DNA of 33,762 nucleotides from Spartobacteria bacterium (GCA_947482345.1 CANKJN010000017.1:1-33762); one strand, 5' to 3'; counted from the stretch's first letter, positions 17,648 through 27,941 are shown. Made by a program: numbers and translations. The notes: generated by a model from the sequence alone, not told the origin.

Positions 17648-17663
17648 CAGTGCCCGCTTTTCT

Positions 17664-18845
17664 TCAAACTCCCGCTCGATCCAAGAGGGACTTGAGTACT
17701 TTTTCCGCCTCGAAGACCTCGCGCGCGATCGCAAGCGCGGCGCGGCTGTGCTTCTTGTAGTCGGCACGGATCGATGCGACGGCACCGGTAATCTCCTCCA
17801 TGCTGGAGAAGGAGAGGAGCCCCTCTTTCCCTCCGTAATGGGAAGTGAATCCGGTCTCCTGCGTGATCACGGGACGACCGGCCGCAAGGTAGCATGCGGT
17901 GCGGTCGCTGAACCAACCTGTGTCCAGACGGATGTACTGGTCCTTCGCGCAGGTGAACTCTCCCCTGGAGTTGCGGATGTAGTCGCGGTAGCCGTTCCAA
18001 TCCACACTCAGGTCGTGCGGAAGGACGAGCTTCCAGTCGTTCTTCTCAAAGAGAGCCCTTTCCTCCTCCTTCTTGATGTCGGTCGCCATCTCGAACGACT
18101 CCCCGGAACGCTTCGGCGCCTCCACGAACCGGAGAAACTCCAGCGACTTACTCCAGAGGTAATTCGAGCCGCGCCATTCGATGTCCTTCTTGCCGCTGGT
18201 CGACCAGTTGCAGATCGTCGTGAACAGGGCGGCGGAATCGGGCGCGGGTGCCTCGGCCGTGGGGCACCAGAGATCGGTGACCACGGGTTGACGGGTCGGT
18301 AGCCAGTTGAATCCGTGGGTGGGAACGGCGAAGGCAGGCATGCCGATATTCTCGCCAAAGGTGAAGAGGTGCCGGTGCTCCTTGAGATAATCGATGGTGG
18401 CGGACTCATCCTTGTCGATCTTGATCTGCTCCACGCCGGGATCACTCTCGACGTAGATCAGATGCCGGATCGAACGAAGATCGTCGTTCATGTCGTGTGA
18501 CCCGCAGATATTCAGGGCGCAGTCGGCCTCCCTGTAGAGGGTCTTGAGTTGGGAAAGCGACATTCCGGCGCTCTCCATCGGATCCTTGTAGCGGGCGCAG
18601 TAGGCCCAGCGTCCCTGGAAGCCGTGCTCCTCGGCCAGTCGTCCCAGCGTCTGAGCGGCGTAGGAGTAATCGTCGGAGACATTGAAAGCGACCGGATCGT
18701 ACGGGTAGTTCAGCGTGTCCTCGACGTAGTAAACCTCGTGGCCCAGCCGCTGCAGGCCGACGATGTAATGGATGTGCTGCCAGATGACTCCGGCGATGGG
18801 CATGCCACCCATGAATCCAAGCACGATGATTTTTTTGCGTTTCAT
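17664..18845 (-). CDS. Glycosyltransferase-like protein
   Basis: 393 aa; KKIIVLGFMGGMPIAGVIWQHIHYIVGLQRLGHEVYYVED, C-terminal DRTACYLAAGRPVITQETGF and LLSFSSMEEITGAVASI resemble GT-B donor-side features. 4-nt overlap with the upstream ABC exporter. Confidence 0.7.
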   Translation of the reverse strand: MKRKKIIVLGFMGGMPIAGVIWQHIHYIVGLQRLGHEVYYVEDTLNYPYDPVAFNVSDDYSYAAQTLGRLAEEHGFQGRWAYCARYKDPMESAGMSLSQLKTLYREADCALNICGSHDMNDDLRSIRHLIYVESDPGVEQIKIDKDESATIDYLKEHRHLFTFGENIGMPAFAVPTHGFNWLPTRQPVVTDLWCPTAEAPAPDSAALFTTICNWSTSGKKDIEWRGSNYLWSKSLEFLRFVEAPKRSGESFEMATDIKKEEERALFEKNDWKLVLPHDLSVDWNGYRDYIRNSRGEFTCAKDQYIRLDTGWFSDRTACYLAAGRPVITQETGFTSHYGGKEGLLSFSSMEEITGAVASIRADYKKHSRAALAIAREVFEAEKVLKSLLDRAGV

Positions 18846-20638
18846 GATTCTTTCTTTTCTCCGGCGTGGTGGCCGGCTGCGTGATAAAGCTTCGCGTAGG
18901 ATCCACCCGCGGCGAGAAGCTCGGGCCCGGTCCCCTGCTCGGCAATGCGTCCGTGCTCCAGCAGAACCACGCGGCCGAGATGATGCACCGTCGAGAGCCG
19001 ATGGGTGATGATCAGCGTGGTGCGGCCACGCATCAGTTCAGCGATCGTCTCCATGATCGCCTTCTCCGTGGAGGGATCGAGCGCGGAAGTCGGCTCATCA
19101 AGGAGGAGGATCGGGGCGTTCTTGAGGAAGGCCCGTGCGATCCCGATGCGCTGGCGCTGGCCGACGCTGAGATGTCCTCCCCTCTCCCCGACCGGCGTGT
19201 CGAAACCCTGAGGTTGGGCCATGATGAAATCGTAAGCCTGCGCACGCTTCGCCGCCTCGATGATCTCGGCCTCCGTAGCCCCCTCGCGCCCGTAGGCGAT
19301 GTTCTCCCGGATGCTGGTGGAGAAGAGCAGGGTGTCCTGAAGGACCATGCCGATCTGGGAACGGAGCGAGGCCTTGGTCAGTGACTTGAGATCATGCCCG
19401 TCGATGCGGACCACGCCCGCCGTGGGATCGTAGAAACGCGGAACCAAGGAGAGCAGCGTGCTCTTGCCCGCGCCGGTCCCCCCGACAAAGGCAACCGTTT
19501 CCCCGGGAGCAATCACGAGGTCGACACCGGCAAGCACGGGTGCCTTGGGGTCGTAATTGAAGGCGACCCCTGCGAAGGTGATCCCCCCCGTGGCGACACC
19601 AAGAGGAACGGCACCGGGAGAATCCTTTGTCTCCTCCTCGCGGTCGAGCACCTCGAAGCAGCGCTGCGCGCCTGCGGCCGCCCCCTCCAGGGCCCATGCG
19701 GTGTAGGTCAGTTGTTCGATCGGTTGGTAGAGGGTCGCCAGGTAGGCGACGAAGACCAGCATGTCACCGAGGCTGAGATTGGCTTTCATCACCTGCAGCG
19801 ATCCGGCCCCGTACATGACCGCGGATCCCAGCGCCATGAGCGTTCCTACCACGAGCGCACTGCGGCTGGAGGTCATGTTCAGGCGGAAGTTCGCCTCGAG
19901 GCTGCGCGTCGCGTGGGCAAGGAACTGCTGCACCTCGTGGGATTCCCGGCCGAAGGCCTGCACCATGCGGATCGAGCCGAGTCCCTCCTGCACGGTGGCG
20001 AGCAGGTCGCTCTCCCTCTCCTGGATCGTCGTCGATTCCCGGCGGATCCGGTCACCGTAGTAGCGGATCGACCAGACCACCGGGGGTAGCACCGCGAGGG
20101 AGACCACGGTCAATTGCCAGTTCATCCGCAGCATGATCACCAGCGCGCTCACGAGCGTGACCACGGCACCGAAGATCGTGGCGAAGCCCTTGTTGTAGAT
20201 GGTCTGGATCGACTGCGAATCGTAGGCGACGCGGAAGGAGGAGTCGCTGCTGCGCCGGGCATCGTGGAACTGCAGCGGAAGAGCCTGCAGGCAGGTGTAG
20301 AGCTGGGTGCGAAGATGAAGCAGCGCCTTCAGCCCGATGCGGATCAGCAGGACGTTGGAGAGGAGATTCACCAGACCGGAGAGCAGGGCGATCGCGGCCA
20401 TGGCGACGCAGAGAGCGATCACCGCCCCGTATCCGTCGGTCCATCCGAACCACTGCTTCACGAAAGCACGCGCCTCGGCCGTGCCGTGTGAGGTATCGAG
20501 GATCCCGTCGACGATGTACTTGAAGGGCCACGGCTTCAGGAGATTGAAGCCGATGCCTATAGTCATCAGAGCCACCGCAAGCAGGGTCTGGCCTGTGAAA
20601 GCCCGGAAATAGCGGAGCGTGCGGAGATAGATCGACAT
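18842..20638 (-). CDS. ABC transporter, fused permease/ATPase (MsbA-like exporter)
   Basis: 598 aa; Walker A GGTGAGKSTLLSLV, signature LSVGQRQRIGIARA, Walker B ILLLDEPTSALD, H-loop ITHRLSTV, N-terminal transmembrane domain. Confidence 0.94.
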   Translation of the reverse strand: MSIYLRTLRYFRAFTGQTLLAVALMTIGIGFNLLKPWPFKYIVDGILDTSHGTAEARAFVKQWFGWTDGYGAVIALCVAMAAIALLSGLVNLLSNVLLIRIGLKALLHLRTQLYTCLQALPLQFHDARRSSDSSFRVAYDSQSIQTIYNKGFATIFGAVVTLVSALVIMLRMNWQLTVVSLAVLPPVVWSIRYYGDRIRRESTTIQERESDLLATVQEGLGSIRMVQAFGRESHEVQQFLAHATRSLEANFRLNMTSSRSALVVGTLMALGSAVMYGAGSLQVMKANLSLGDMLVFVAYLATLYQPIEQLTYTAWALEGAAAGAQRCFEVLDREEETKDSPGAVPLGVATGGITFAGVAFNYDPKAPVLAGVDLVIAPGETVAFVGGTGAGKSTLLSLVPRFYDPTAGVVRIDGHDLKSLTKASLRSQIGMVLQDTLLFSTSIRENIAYGREGATEAEIIEAAKRAQAYDFIMAQPQGFDTPVGERGGHLSVGQRQRIGIARAFLKNAPILLLDEPTSALDPSTEKAIMETIAELMRGRTTLIITHRLSTVHHLGRVVLLEHGRIAEQGTGPELLAAGGSYAKLYHAAGHHAGEKKES

Positions 20639-20732
20639 GCCTACTCCTTGGGTACGTCAAAAAAGCCCCCGAGGAAAGGATCTATGACGGGCGGTCATCC
20701 GGCACGGCGGGACCGGCAACCCTTTCCACTCT

Positions 20733-21860
20733 TTAACCGGGACGGAGTCCTCCCTCTTCCAGACGGTGCACCACGGAACCGGAGGGCAGGGTGATGCCTG
20801 CAAGATCCGCCGTGGTCAGGAGGGCCTGGGAATCGGCGGGCATCCCCGCGAGCAGGGCATCTCGTCTCGATGGGTCGAGTTCGCCGAAGATATCGTCGAG
20901 AAGCAAAAGCGGGGCGGCTCCGTTTTCCCTGGTAAGGAGGTCGGCAACCGCCAACTTGAGGGCTAGCGCCACTGTGCGCCGCTGACCCTCGGAGGCGAAG
21001 GATCCCGCAGGGATGCCATTGAGTTGAACGGCGACATCATCCCTCTGCGGTCCCACCCTTGTCTGTCGAAGACGGATCTCCTCGGAGCGACTCGCCTCGA
21101 GAGCATCCCTCATCGGGAGGTCGGCACCGGGGGAGTAGGAGAGCTCCAGCTTCTCCCCCGAGATCGAGGCACAAGCAGAAGCGGCAAGGGGCGCCAATGC
21201 ATCGACCAAACTGCGGCGAGCCATGATCAGCCTCTCCCCGGTCTCCGACAGGGGAATGTCGTACGCCTCGATCTGGGCGCGCGGCTTTCCTTCACGTAGC
21301 AGGAGATTCCGTGAACGGAGCGCCCGATCGTAACTCTTCAGATCGCGCCCGTAGGTCGCTCCGAGTCCCGAGCCCCCGAGTTGAAGACCGGCGCTGTCGA
21401 GGAGCTTCCTGCGGCGTTCCGCGGGTCCGTTGACCAGTGAGAGATCCTCGCTGCCGAACCAGACAATCCTTCCCTGCGACAGATAATCAGCCGTGGAGGA
21501 CTGGGGCACTCCATCCAGTTTGAGGAGGCGTGAAGGGGGAGTGCATGTGAGGGAGAGGCGGGTGGCTGCCTCACGGGCCTGGGCCTCGACCAACCCCTCC
21601 AGTGCGAAGGCACTCCCACCGAAGCGGACCATCTCCCGGTTTTCGGTAGTCCTGGGCGAACGGAGCCGGAGCAGCATGCAGACGGCCTCCAGGATGGAGG
21701 TCTTCCCCCGGGCATTCGGCCCGGTGAGGAAACTGAGACGGGTCCCCGGTTCATACTCCAGTGACTCGAAGCAGCGGAATCCCGCAAGCCTGATGCTCCG
21801 GAGCGTCGCCTGCGGAGCCCTCCCCGCGATACCCGCTTCCTTTGCCGCGATGTGCGGCAT
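20733..21860 (-). CDS. recF: DNA replication and repair protein RecF
   Basis: FRCFESLEYEPGTRLSFLTGPNARGKTSILEAVCMLLRLRSPR, SEGQRRTVALALKLAVADLL, PLLLLDDIFGELDPSRR. Start MPHIAAKEAG at 21860 preferred over the track start 21938. Confidence 0.9.
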   Translation of the reverse strand: MPHIAAKEAGIAGRAPQATLRSIRLAGFRCFESLEYEPGTRLSFLTGPNARGKTSILEAVCMLLRLRSPRTTENREMVRFGGSAFALEGLVEAQAREAATRLSLTCTPPSRLLKLDGVPQSSTADYLSQGRIVWFGSEDLSLVNGPAERRRKLLDSAGLQLGGSGLGATYGRDLKSYDRALRSRNLLLREGKPRAQIEAYDIPLSETGERLIMARRSLVDALAPLAASACASISGEKLELSYSPGADLPMRDALEASRSEEIRLRQTRVGPQRDDVAVQLNGIPAGSFASEGQRRTVALALKLAVADLLTRENGAAPLLLLDDIFGELDPSRRDALLAGMPADSQALLTTADLAGITLPSGSVVHRLEEGGLRPG

Positions 21861-21862
21861 AC

Positions 21863-22825
21863 TCAGAGTCCGAGCAGAAAATTGAAGGCTCGATCGCCGA
21901 ATCCTGGCAATCCCTCGTGTCCGAAGTCGGGATAGCACACTGCCTCCTTGGGGCTGCGGATCGCGTTGTAGACGGCGAACTGGGTCGAGGGAGGGCAGAT
22001 GTTATCCATCAGCGAGAGGGCCATGAGGACCTTCGCCCCGATGCGGGGGGCGAGGTGCTGCACGTCGATGTAGCCGAGGCGGGTGAAGATCTCCTCCTCC
22101 CGCTCGTGTCGCGGGTCAAAGTGACGAAAGAAGGCCCTTAGTTCGGCATAGGCGTCCTTGGCCAGATCCATTTCCCAGACCCTTTGGTAATCGGAGAGGA
22201 AGGGGTAGATCGAGACGCAGCGGCTGATGCGGGGTTCGAGGGCGGCGCAGGCGATCGAGAGGGCGCCACCCTGCGAGCCTCCGGTCGTACCGATGCGAGC
22301 AGGATCAATTTCCGGGAATGACATCACGACCCTCGCGAGTTGCACGGTATCGAGGAAGATGCTGCGGAAGAGGAGTTTCTCCGGAGCATCGTCGAGTCCC
22401 CGGATGAAATGGCCGTTGAGGGTGTTCCCCCGCACGGGAGTGTTGTCCTCGCTCTGCCCACCCTGACCGCGGCAGTCCATCGCGGCCACCGCGATCCCCT
22501 GCCCCGTCCAGGCCAGCTTGTCATGCCAGTCGCCGCTGTTTCCCGAATAGCCATGGAACTGCAGTAGAGCAGGGATGGCCTCCGTGCTTTTTTTCGGGCG
22601 GGCATACTTGGCATGAATGCGGGCCCCTCCTACTCCGCGGAACCAGAGATCAAACACCTCGGCATAGGGCGGATCGATCTCCGAGCTTGGAACGAGTTCA
22701 GGATCAGGATCCGTCGCGTCGAGTTCGCGCAGGGCGGCAGCCCAGTAGTCGTCGAAATCCCCGGGCCGGGGATTGATCCCCCGGTACTTCTCCAGTTCGG
22801 CCAGAGGCTTGTCGAGAGCCGGCAT
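21863..22825 (-). CDS. Acetylxylan esterase / cephalosporin-C deacetylase family (CE7)
   Basis: 320 aa; FHGYSGNSGDW, AAMDCRGQGGQSEDNTP, GTTGGSQGGALSIACAAL (GGSQGG nucleophile elbow), DNICPPSTQFAVYNAI, YPDFGHEGLPGF. Confidence 0.92.
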   Translation of the reverse strand: MPALDKPLAELEKYRGINPRPGDFDDYWAAALRELDATDPDPELVPSSEIDPPYAEVFDLWFRGVGGARIHAKYARPKKSTEAIPALLQFHGYSGNSGDWHDKLAWTGQGIAVAAMDCRGQGGQSEDNTPVRGNTLNGHFIRGLDDAPEKLLFRSIFLDTVQLARVVMSFPEIDPARIGTTGGSQGGALSIACAALEPRISRCVSIYPFLSDYQRVWEMDLAKDAYAELRAFFRHFDPRHEREEEIFTRLGYIDVQHLAPRIGAKVLMALSLMDNICPPSTQFAVYNAIRSPKEAVCYPDFGHEGLPGFGDRAFNFLLGL

Positions 22826-22839
22826 GGGAAATTAGGGGA

Positions 22840-24282
22840 TCAGCGCAGCGCGGAAAGGAGCGGCGCCGGGTAGATGCCGAAGGCGAGGATTCCGGCTCCG
22901 AGCAGCGCAATGAGGAGCTTCACCGTGAAGGTGACGCGGATTGGCGTCTCCTCGGCGGGTTGCTGCCAGTACATGGCGCGGATCACCTTGAAGTAGTAGT
23001 AGAAGCCGGCGGCAACGGTGACGCAACCGAGTGCCACGAGCCCGTAGTGGCCCTGATTGATGGCGACCTCGAAGATGAGCAGCTTGCCGATGAATCCAGC
23101 GGTGAAAGGAATGCCGGCCAGGGAGGCGCTGGCAAGCAGCATGGCACCCGCGAGGAGCGGGGAACGGCGGCCCAGGCCGTTGAAGCGGGAGATCTCGTCG
23201 CCACCCGTCACCTCGGAGACGACGGTCAGGACCACGAAGGCCAGCATGGTCATGGCCAGATACCCGGCGAGGTAGAATCCGATGGCGGGGATCGCCATCT
23301 TCGAGCCGAGACTGGCCACCGCCATGAGCAGGTAACCGGCGTGGGCGACGCTCGAATATCCGAGCAGGCGCTTCATGTTGGTCTGCGGGATCGCGGCGAA
23401 GTTTCCGAATATCAGGGTCAGGGCCGCCAGCAGGGTGATCACCGCATGGAGCTTGTGCGAGATCACGGGAACCGTCCCGAGCACAACCAGCAGGCGGATG
23501 AGGACGACAAAACCCGCAGCCTTCGAGGCAACGGAGAGATAGGAGGTTACCGGCGTCGGGGCACCCTGATAGACATCGGGAACCCAGAACTGGAATGGGA
23601 AGGCGGAGATCTTGAAGCTCAAGGCCACGAGGACCATCGCGATCCCGAAGAGCAGGGGCGTAAGCGCGCTCTCGGGAAGCCGCTGGATGGCGGCGGGAAG
23701 GGCGAGCAGATTGGTGGTGCCGGTCGTCCCGAAGATCCAGGAGATGCCGTAGACGATGAATCCCGTGGAGAGAGCCCCAAGGATCAGGAACTTGGTGCCG
23801 GCCTCCAGCGAGGCTGCGTTCTGCCGGAGGTAGGTCGCCAGGATGTAGAGGGTGATCGTCGCGAGCTCCAGCGAGACGAAGATCATGATGAAGTCGATGG
23901 AGGAGACCATCCACATCAGTCCGGCGCAGACAAAGAGGGGAAGGATGGCGAACTCGCCGACACCTCCGCCCGCCCGTTCGGCGGGAAGGTAACGCTCCAG
24001 CACGGGGCGGTAGCCCGGGATCATGAGCAGGGTGACGATCGTGGCGATCAGGGTGAAACGTACAAAGAAGACCGAGAGGACATCGTGGGTGATGAAGGCG
24101 GCCGAGGGGGATCCTGCTGCCGGGGCGTGCATCGGGAAGAAGCTCAGGACGAGCACGCCGAAGAGGCCGGCCGCACCGGTGTAGGCAAGGTAGTTCTTGT
24201 TGGCGCGGTTCGAGTAGGCCTCCACAAGGAGGAGCACGATGCCGAGGACGACGACTGCGATTTCGAGGAGAAGCGTATTCAC
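22840..24282 (-). CDS. nuoN: NADH-quinone oxidoreductase subunit N
   Basis: 480 aa polytopic protein; FKISAFPFQFWVPDVYQGAPTPVTSYLSVASKAAGF, MKRLLGYSSVAHAGYLLM. Confidence 0.94.
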   Translation of the reverse strand: MNTLLLEIAVVVLGIVLLLVEAYSNRANKNYLAYTGAAGLFGVLVLSFFPMHAPAAGSPSAAFITHDVLSVFFVRFTLIATIVTLLMIPGYRPVLERYLPAERAGGGVGEFAILPLFVCAGLMWMVSSIDFIMIFVSLELATITLYILATYLRQNAASLEAGTKFLILGALSTGFIVYGISWIFGTTGTTNLLALPAAIQRLPESALTPLLFGIAMVLVALSFKISAFPFQFWVPDVYQGAPTPVTSYLSVASKAAGFVVLIRLLVVLGTVPVISHKLHAVITLLAALTLIFGNFAAIPQTNMKRLLGYSSVAHAGYLLMAVASLGSKMAIPAIGFYLAGYLAMTMLAFVVLTVVSEVTGGDEISRFNGLGRRSPLLAGAMLLASASLAGIPFTAGFIGKLLIFEVAINQGHYGLVALGCVTVAAGFYYYFKVIRAMYWQQPAEETPIRVTFTVKLLIALLGAGILAFGIYPAPLLSALR

Positions 24283-24306
24283 GGGAAGCAGGTCAACGGG
24301 TGGCTG

Positions 24307-25752
24307 TTATCGGGGAAGGGCGGTGCCAACCATCTTCAGGATGAGCTGGGGATAGAATCCGGCGATCATGAGTGGCACGAGCAGGAGGATGACGCTCCAC
24401 TTGGCGCCCGTGCCGATGTCGGCGAGGCCCTCCCAACGCTGTGCGATGGGACCCCAGAAGATATTGCGGTAGGCGCGGAGCATGTAGATCGCCGAGATCA
24501 CGACACCCCAGACTCCGACGATGACCGGGATGATCATCGCTGGGCCGTAAGCCGTGGCTCCGAAAAATACGAGGATCTCTCCCGCAAAGTTAGCGAATCC
24601 GGGCAGACCGACCGAGGCCATCGCGGCGAAGCCGAAGAGGAGCCCGAGGACAGGCGTGGCCTTGGCCAGACCTCCGAGTTCCGCATAGTCTAGGGTTCCG
24701 GTGCGGCTGCGGATTTCGCCGCAGAGGGCGAAGGCCGCGGCCACCGAGAGGCCGTGGGCGAACATCAGGAGCGCCGCGCCGTTGATGCCGATCAGGTTCA
24801 GTGCTGCCAGACCAAGGAAGATGTACCCCATGTGCATGACGCTCGAGTAGCCGACGGTCCAGTCGAGCCGTTTCTGAGAGACGGTGACATATCCGATGTA
24901 GAGGATGTTTCCGACCACGAGGAGAAGAAGCAGGCCGTTGAGTTCGTGCATCGCCTCGGGGAAGATCGGAAGGGCGATGCGGATCAGGCCGTAGAGGCCG
25001 AACTTCTTGAGAACGCCGGCGTGAAGCATGGCCGCGGGGGCGGGAGCGCAGGCGTAGGCCGGGGGCGCCCAGGAATGGAACGGGAAGAGCGAGACCAGCG
25101 ACCCGAAACCGACGAGCAGGATCAGGTAGATCCAGGCGGAGGGATGGAAGGCGCCCGTTGCGGCCATCTGGTCGAGTTCGCGCAGGTCGAGGGTCCGGTG
25201 TCCCGCCGGGATACTGAGGTAGAGGGCGATCAATCCAATCAACAGGACGAAGCTTCCGAGACCGAGGTAGATGGTCGCCTTCCAGGCGGCGGCCTGGCGG
25301 TCACCCGATCCCCAGATGCCGATCATGAGGAAGGTCGGGATGAGGGCGAGTTCGTGGAAGGAGTAGAGGAAGAGGACATCGAGCGAGGCAAATGCCCCGA
25401 TCACCCCCGCCGAGATGAAGAGGAGGGAGATGTAGTAGAGGCCCTCGTGCTTGCCGACCTTGGGGGCGACCCAGAGGGCGGAGACCGTCACGAGCGTGGC
25501 AAGCAGGAGCATCGTCAGGGTGAGACCGTCGGCTCCGAGGGTCATGTTGATGCCGAGCTTGGGAAGGATCTTCCACTCGGAGAGGAACTGCCATCCGCCA
25601 TCAATCCTGTCGTATGCGAAGAAGAGGACGAGGGCCGCGGCGAGGTTTGCAACGGCGGCACCGAGCGCGGTGCGACGTGGGTCCGCCCCCACCATGATGA
25701 GGAGGGATGCCGCAAGCGGCAGAAGGATCGTGAGTATCAGGAGAAGGCTCAT
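24307..25752 (-). CDS. nuoM: NADH-quinone oxidoreductase subunit M
   Basis: 481 aa polytopic protein; FHELALIPTFLMIGIWGSG, FPFHSWAPPAYACAPAPAAMLHAGVLKKFGLYGLIRIALPIFPEA. Confidence 0.94.
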   Translation of the reverse strand: MSLLLILTILLPLAASLLIMVGADPRRTALGAAVANLAAALVLFFAYDRIDGGWQFLSEWKILPKLGINMTLGADGLTLTMLLLATLVTVSALWVAPKVGKHEGLYYISLLFISAGVIGAFASLDVLFLYSFHELALIPTFLMIGIWGSGDRQAAAWKATIYLGLGSFVLLIGLIALYLSIPAGHRTLDLRELDQMAATGAFHPSAWIYLILLVGFGSLVSLFPFHSWAPPAYACAPAPAAMLHAGVLKKFGLYGLIRIALPIFPEAMHELNGLLLLLVVGNILYIGYVTVSQKRLDWTVGYSSVMHMGYIFLGLAALNLIGINGAALLMFAHGLSVAAAFALCGEIRSRTGTLDYAELGGLAKATPVLGLLFGFAAMASVGLPGFANFAGEILVFFGATAYGPAMIIPVIVGVWGVVISAIYMLRAYRNIFWGPIAQRWEGLADIGTGAKWSVILLLVPLMIAGFYPQLILKMVGTALPR

Positions 25753-25770
25753 GTCAGGAAAGGGATGGTG

Positions 25771-27591
25771 CTATTTGACAGTGAGGAGGAGGTAGATGAG
25801 TCCGACCACACCCGCACCGAAGAAGAAGGCGTAGGCCTGGAGGTTTCCGACCTGCAGGAAGCGGAGGGCGAAGCCGAGCGTCCAGACGACCGTCGCGCTG
25901 CCGCGGACCAGGATGCCGTCGATGAACCAGCGGTCGATGAATGAGAAGATCCGGGCGATGCCACCCTGGATGACGCGGACGATCCAGAAGTAGAGGTCGT
26001 CGATGTAGAAGCGATGCTCGAGGAAGGGGATGCGGATCGGATCCTTCTCGCCGACGTTGCGGTAGATGAGCGCGGCGGCTGCGATACCGACGAAGAAGGC
26101 GGCGCCGAAGACGATCTCCACCCAATGCGGCACCTCCGGCTCGGCGAGGGTTCCGATCGAGTGGAAGAAGAAATGCTCGACGAAGGGATATCCGGCGCAG
26201 ACCGCCGGGATGGCGAGCAGGACGAGCGGGATGGTCATCACGGCCGGGGACTCGTGGGCCTTCTTCGCGTGCTCGCTGCGGGGCTTGCCGAAGAAGACGA
26301 CCAGCGCCTGACGGGTCATGTAGAAGGGGGTGAGCGCCGCGGCAACCACCAGCAGCCAGAAGACCGTGCGGTGATGCTCCCAAGAGCAGGCCATGATGAG
26401 ATCCTTGCTGTAGTGGCCGCTGAAGAAGAAGCAACCCGAGAGGGCCAGCATGCCGCAGCAGTAGGTCAGGAAGGTAACCGGCATCTTGTTCTTGAGGCCG
26501 CCCATCTTCCAGATGTTCTGCTCATGGTGCATCCCGAGGATCACGGAACCGGCCGTGAGGAAGAGGAGGCACTTGAAGAAGGCGTGCGTGAAGAGATGGA
26601 ACATCGGTAGGGCCGCCGAGACGGCGAGTCCCGCTCCGGCGACCATGTAGCCGAGTTGTGAGATGGTGGAGTAGGCGAGAATCCCCTTGATGTCATCCTG
26701 CTGGGTCGCAAGGATGCCGGCCCCGAGCGCGGTGATCGCACCGGTCACGGCAACGACCTCGCAGGCACCGGGCGAGGTGGAGAGGATCGGGAAGATGCGG
26801 ACCAGCAGGTAGACGCCGGCCGCGACCATCGTGGCGGCGTGGAGGAGGGAGGAGACCGGGGTCGGGCCCTCCATCGAGTTCGGAAGCCAGACATGGAGCG
26901 GGAACTGGGCGGACTTGCCTACCGTTCCGCAGAAGATCAGGACGCAGGCGATACCGAGGAGGATCGGGTTCTGGATGAAGACCGCGGAGGATTCGTTGAT
27001 TCCGCCGAAGGTGAACGTGCCGGTCGCGATCCAGAAGAGCAGGATGCCGAGCATGAAGCCGAAATCGCCGATCCTGTTGACCAGGAAGGCCTGCTTGGCG
27101 GCATCGGCGGCTGATTCCTTCCGGAAGTAGTGTCCGATCAGGATGTAGGAACTCACGCCGACGAGCTCCCAGAAGATGAACATCATCACCAGGTTATCGG
27201 CGAGGACGATGCCGAGCATCGAGAAGAGGAAGAGCGAGAGACCGGCAAAATAGCGCCAGTACCCCTCCTCCTCCTTCATGTAGCCGAGCGAGTAGATGAA
27301 GACGATCGGGGCGATGGTCGTCACCACGACAAGCATGGTGCGGCTCAGGGGATCAAGCGCCAGGGCGAAGGGGATCGAGAAGGCATGGTCGAAGTCGATC
27401 CAGTTGAATCCCTGGAAGGTCCCCTCGGCCCCGCCGAGGAAGAGAGTCCATCCGCCGACGCCGGTGATCAGCGCGGAGAGGATGGCGAGGCCGGCGGCGA
27501 AGGGCTTGCTTGTGCGGGTGACCAGAAGGATCAGGGCGGCGGCTACAAGAGGAACCGTGAGGGTAATCCAGGCAATGGTGGAGAGGTGCAT
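25771..27591 (-). CDS. nuoL: NADH-quinone oxidoreductase subunit L
   Basis: 606 aa; FWELVGVSSYILIGHYF, GKSAQFPLHVWLPNSMEGPTPVSSLLHAATMVAAGVYLLVR, DDIKGILAYSTISQLGYM. Confidence 0.95.
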   Translation of the reverse strand: MHLSTIAWITLTVPLVAAALILLVTRTSKPFAAGLAILSALITGVGGWTLFLGGAEGTFQGFNWIDFDHAFSIPFALALDPLSRTMLVVVTTIAPIVFIYSLGYMKEEEGYWRYFAGLSLFLFSMLGIVLADNLVMMFIFWELVGVSSYILIGHYFRKESAADAAKQAFLVNRIGDFGFMLGILLFWIATGTFTFGGINESSAVFIQNPILLGIACVLIFCGTVGKSAQFPLHVWLPNSMEGPTPVSSLLHAATMVAAGVYLLVRIFPILSTSPGACEVVAVTGAITALGAGILATQQDDIKGILAYSTISQLGYMVAGAGLAVSAALPMFHLFTHAFFKCLLFLTAGSVILGMHHEQNIWKMGGLKNKMPVTFLTYCCGMLALSGCFFFSGHYSKDLIMACSWEHHRTVFWLLVVAAALTPFYMTRQALVVFFGKPRSEHAKKAHESPAVMTIPLVLLAIPAVCAGYPFVEHFFFHSIGTLAEPEVPHWVEIVFGAAFFVGIAAAALIYRNVGEKDPIRIPFLEHRFYIDDLYFWIVRVIQGGIARIFSFIDRWFIDGILVRGSATVVWTLGFALRFLQVGNLQAYAFFFGAGVVGLIYLLLTVK

Positions 27592-27623
27592 CGGCGGAAA
27601 CGTTGGGGCGATCGTAGCTGGCG

Positions 27624-27941
27624 TCAGAATTTCAGGGTGTCGAGATCCTCGACATGGGTCGTCTGGCGGGCACGGTAGAGGGAGACGATGATCGCAAGGC
27701 CGACGGCCACCTCGGCGGCGGCGACGGTGATGATGAAGAAGACGAGTACCTGCACGTCGAAGTTCTGGTGACCCGAGACAAGCCCGTAGCGCGAGAAGGC
27801 GACCAGTGAGAGATTCGCGGCGCTGAGCATCAACTCAAGGCTCATGAAGATGATGATGATGCTGCGGCGGAGCATCACGCCGCCGAGTCCAATGGCGAAG
27901 AGGAGGCCGCTGGCGATCAGGTAGTTGGCGAGTGTCGGCAT
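27624..27941 (-). CDS. nuoK: NADH-quinone oxidoreductase subunit K
   Basis: 105 aa; [55 protein letters not shown]. Confidence 0.94.
   Translation of the reverse strand: MPTLANYLIASGLLFAIGLGGVMLRRSIIIIFMSLELMLSAANLSLVAFSRYGLVSGHQNFDVQVLVFFIITVAAAEVAVGLAIIVSLYRARQTTHVEDLDTLKF

Noticed and set aside
17647-18000. 117-aa minus-strand ORF
   Set aside because: Out-of-frame reading of the glycosyltransferase-like gene.
22960-24693. 577-aa plus-strand ORF
   Set aside because: Antisense shadow of nuoN; Glu/Asp/Gly/His-rich composition expected from reverse-complemented GC-rich membrane-protein codons.
24754-25944. 396-aa plus-strand ORF
   Set aside because: Antisense shadow of nuoM, with the same low-complexity acidic composition.
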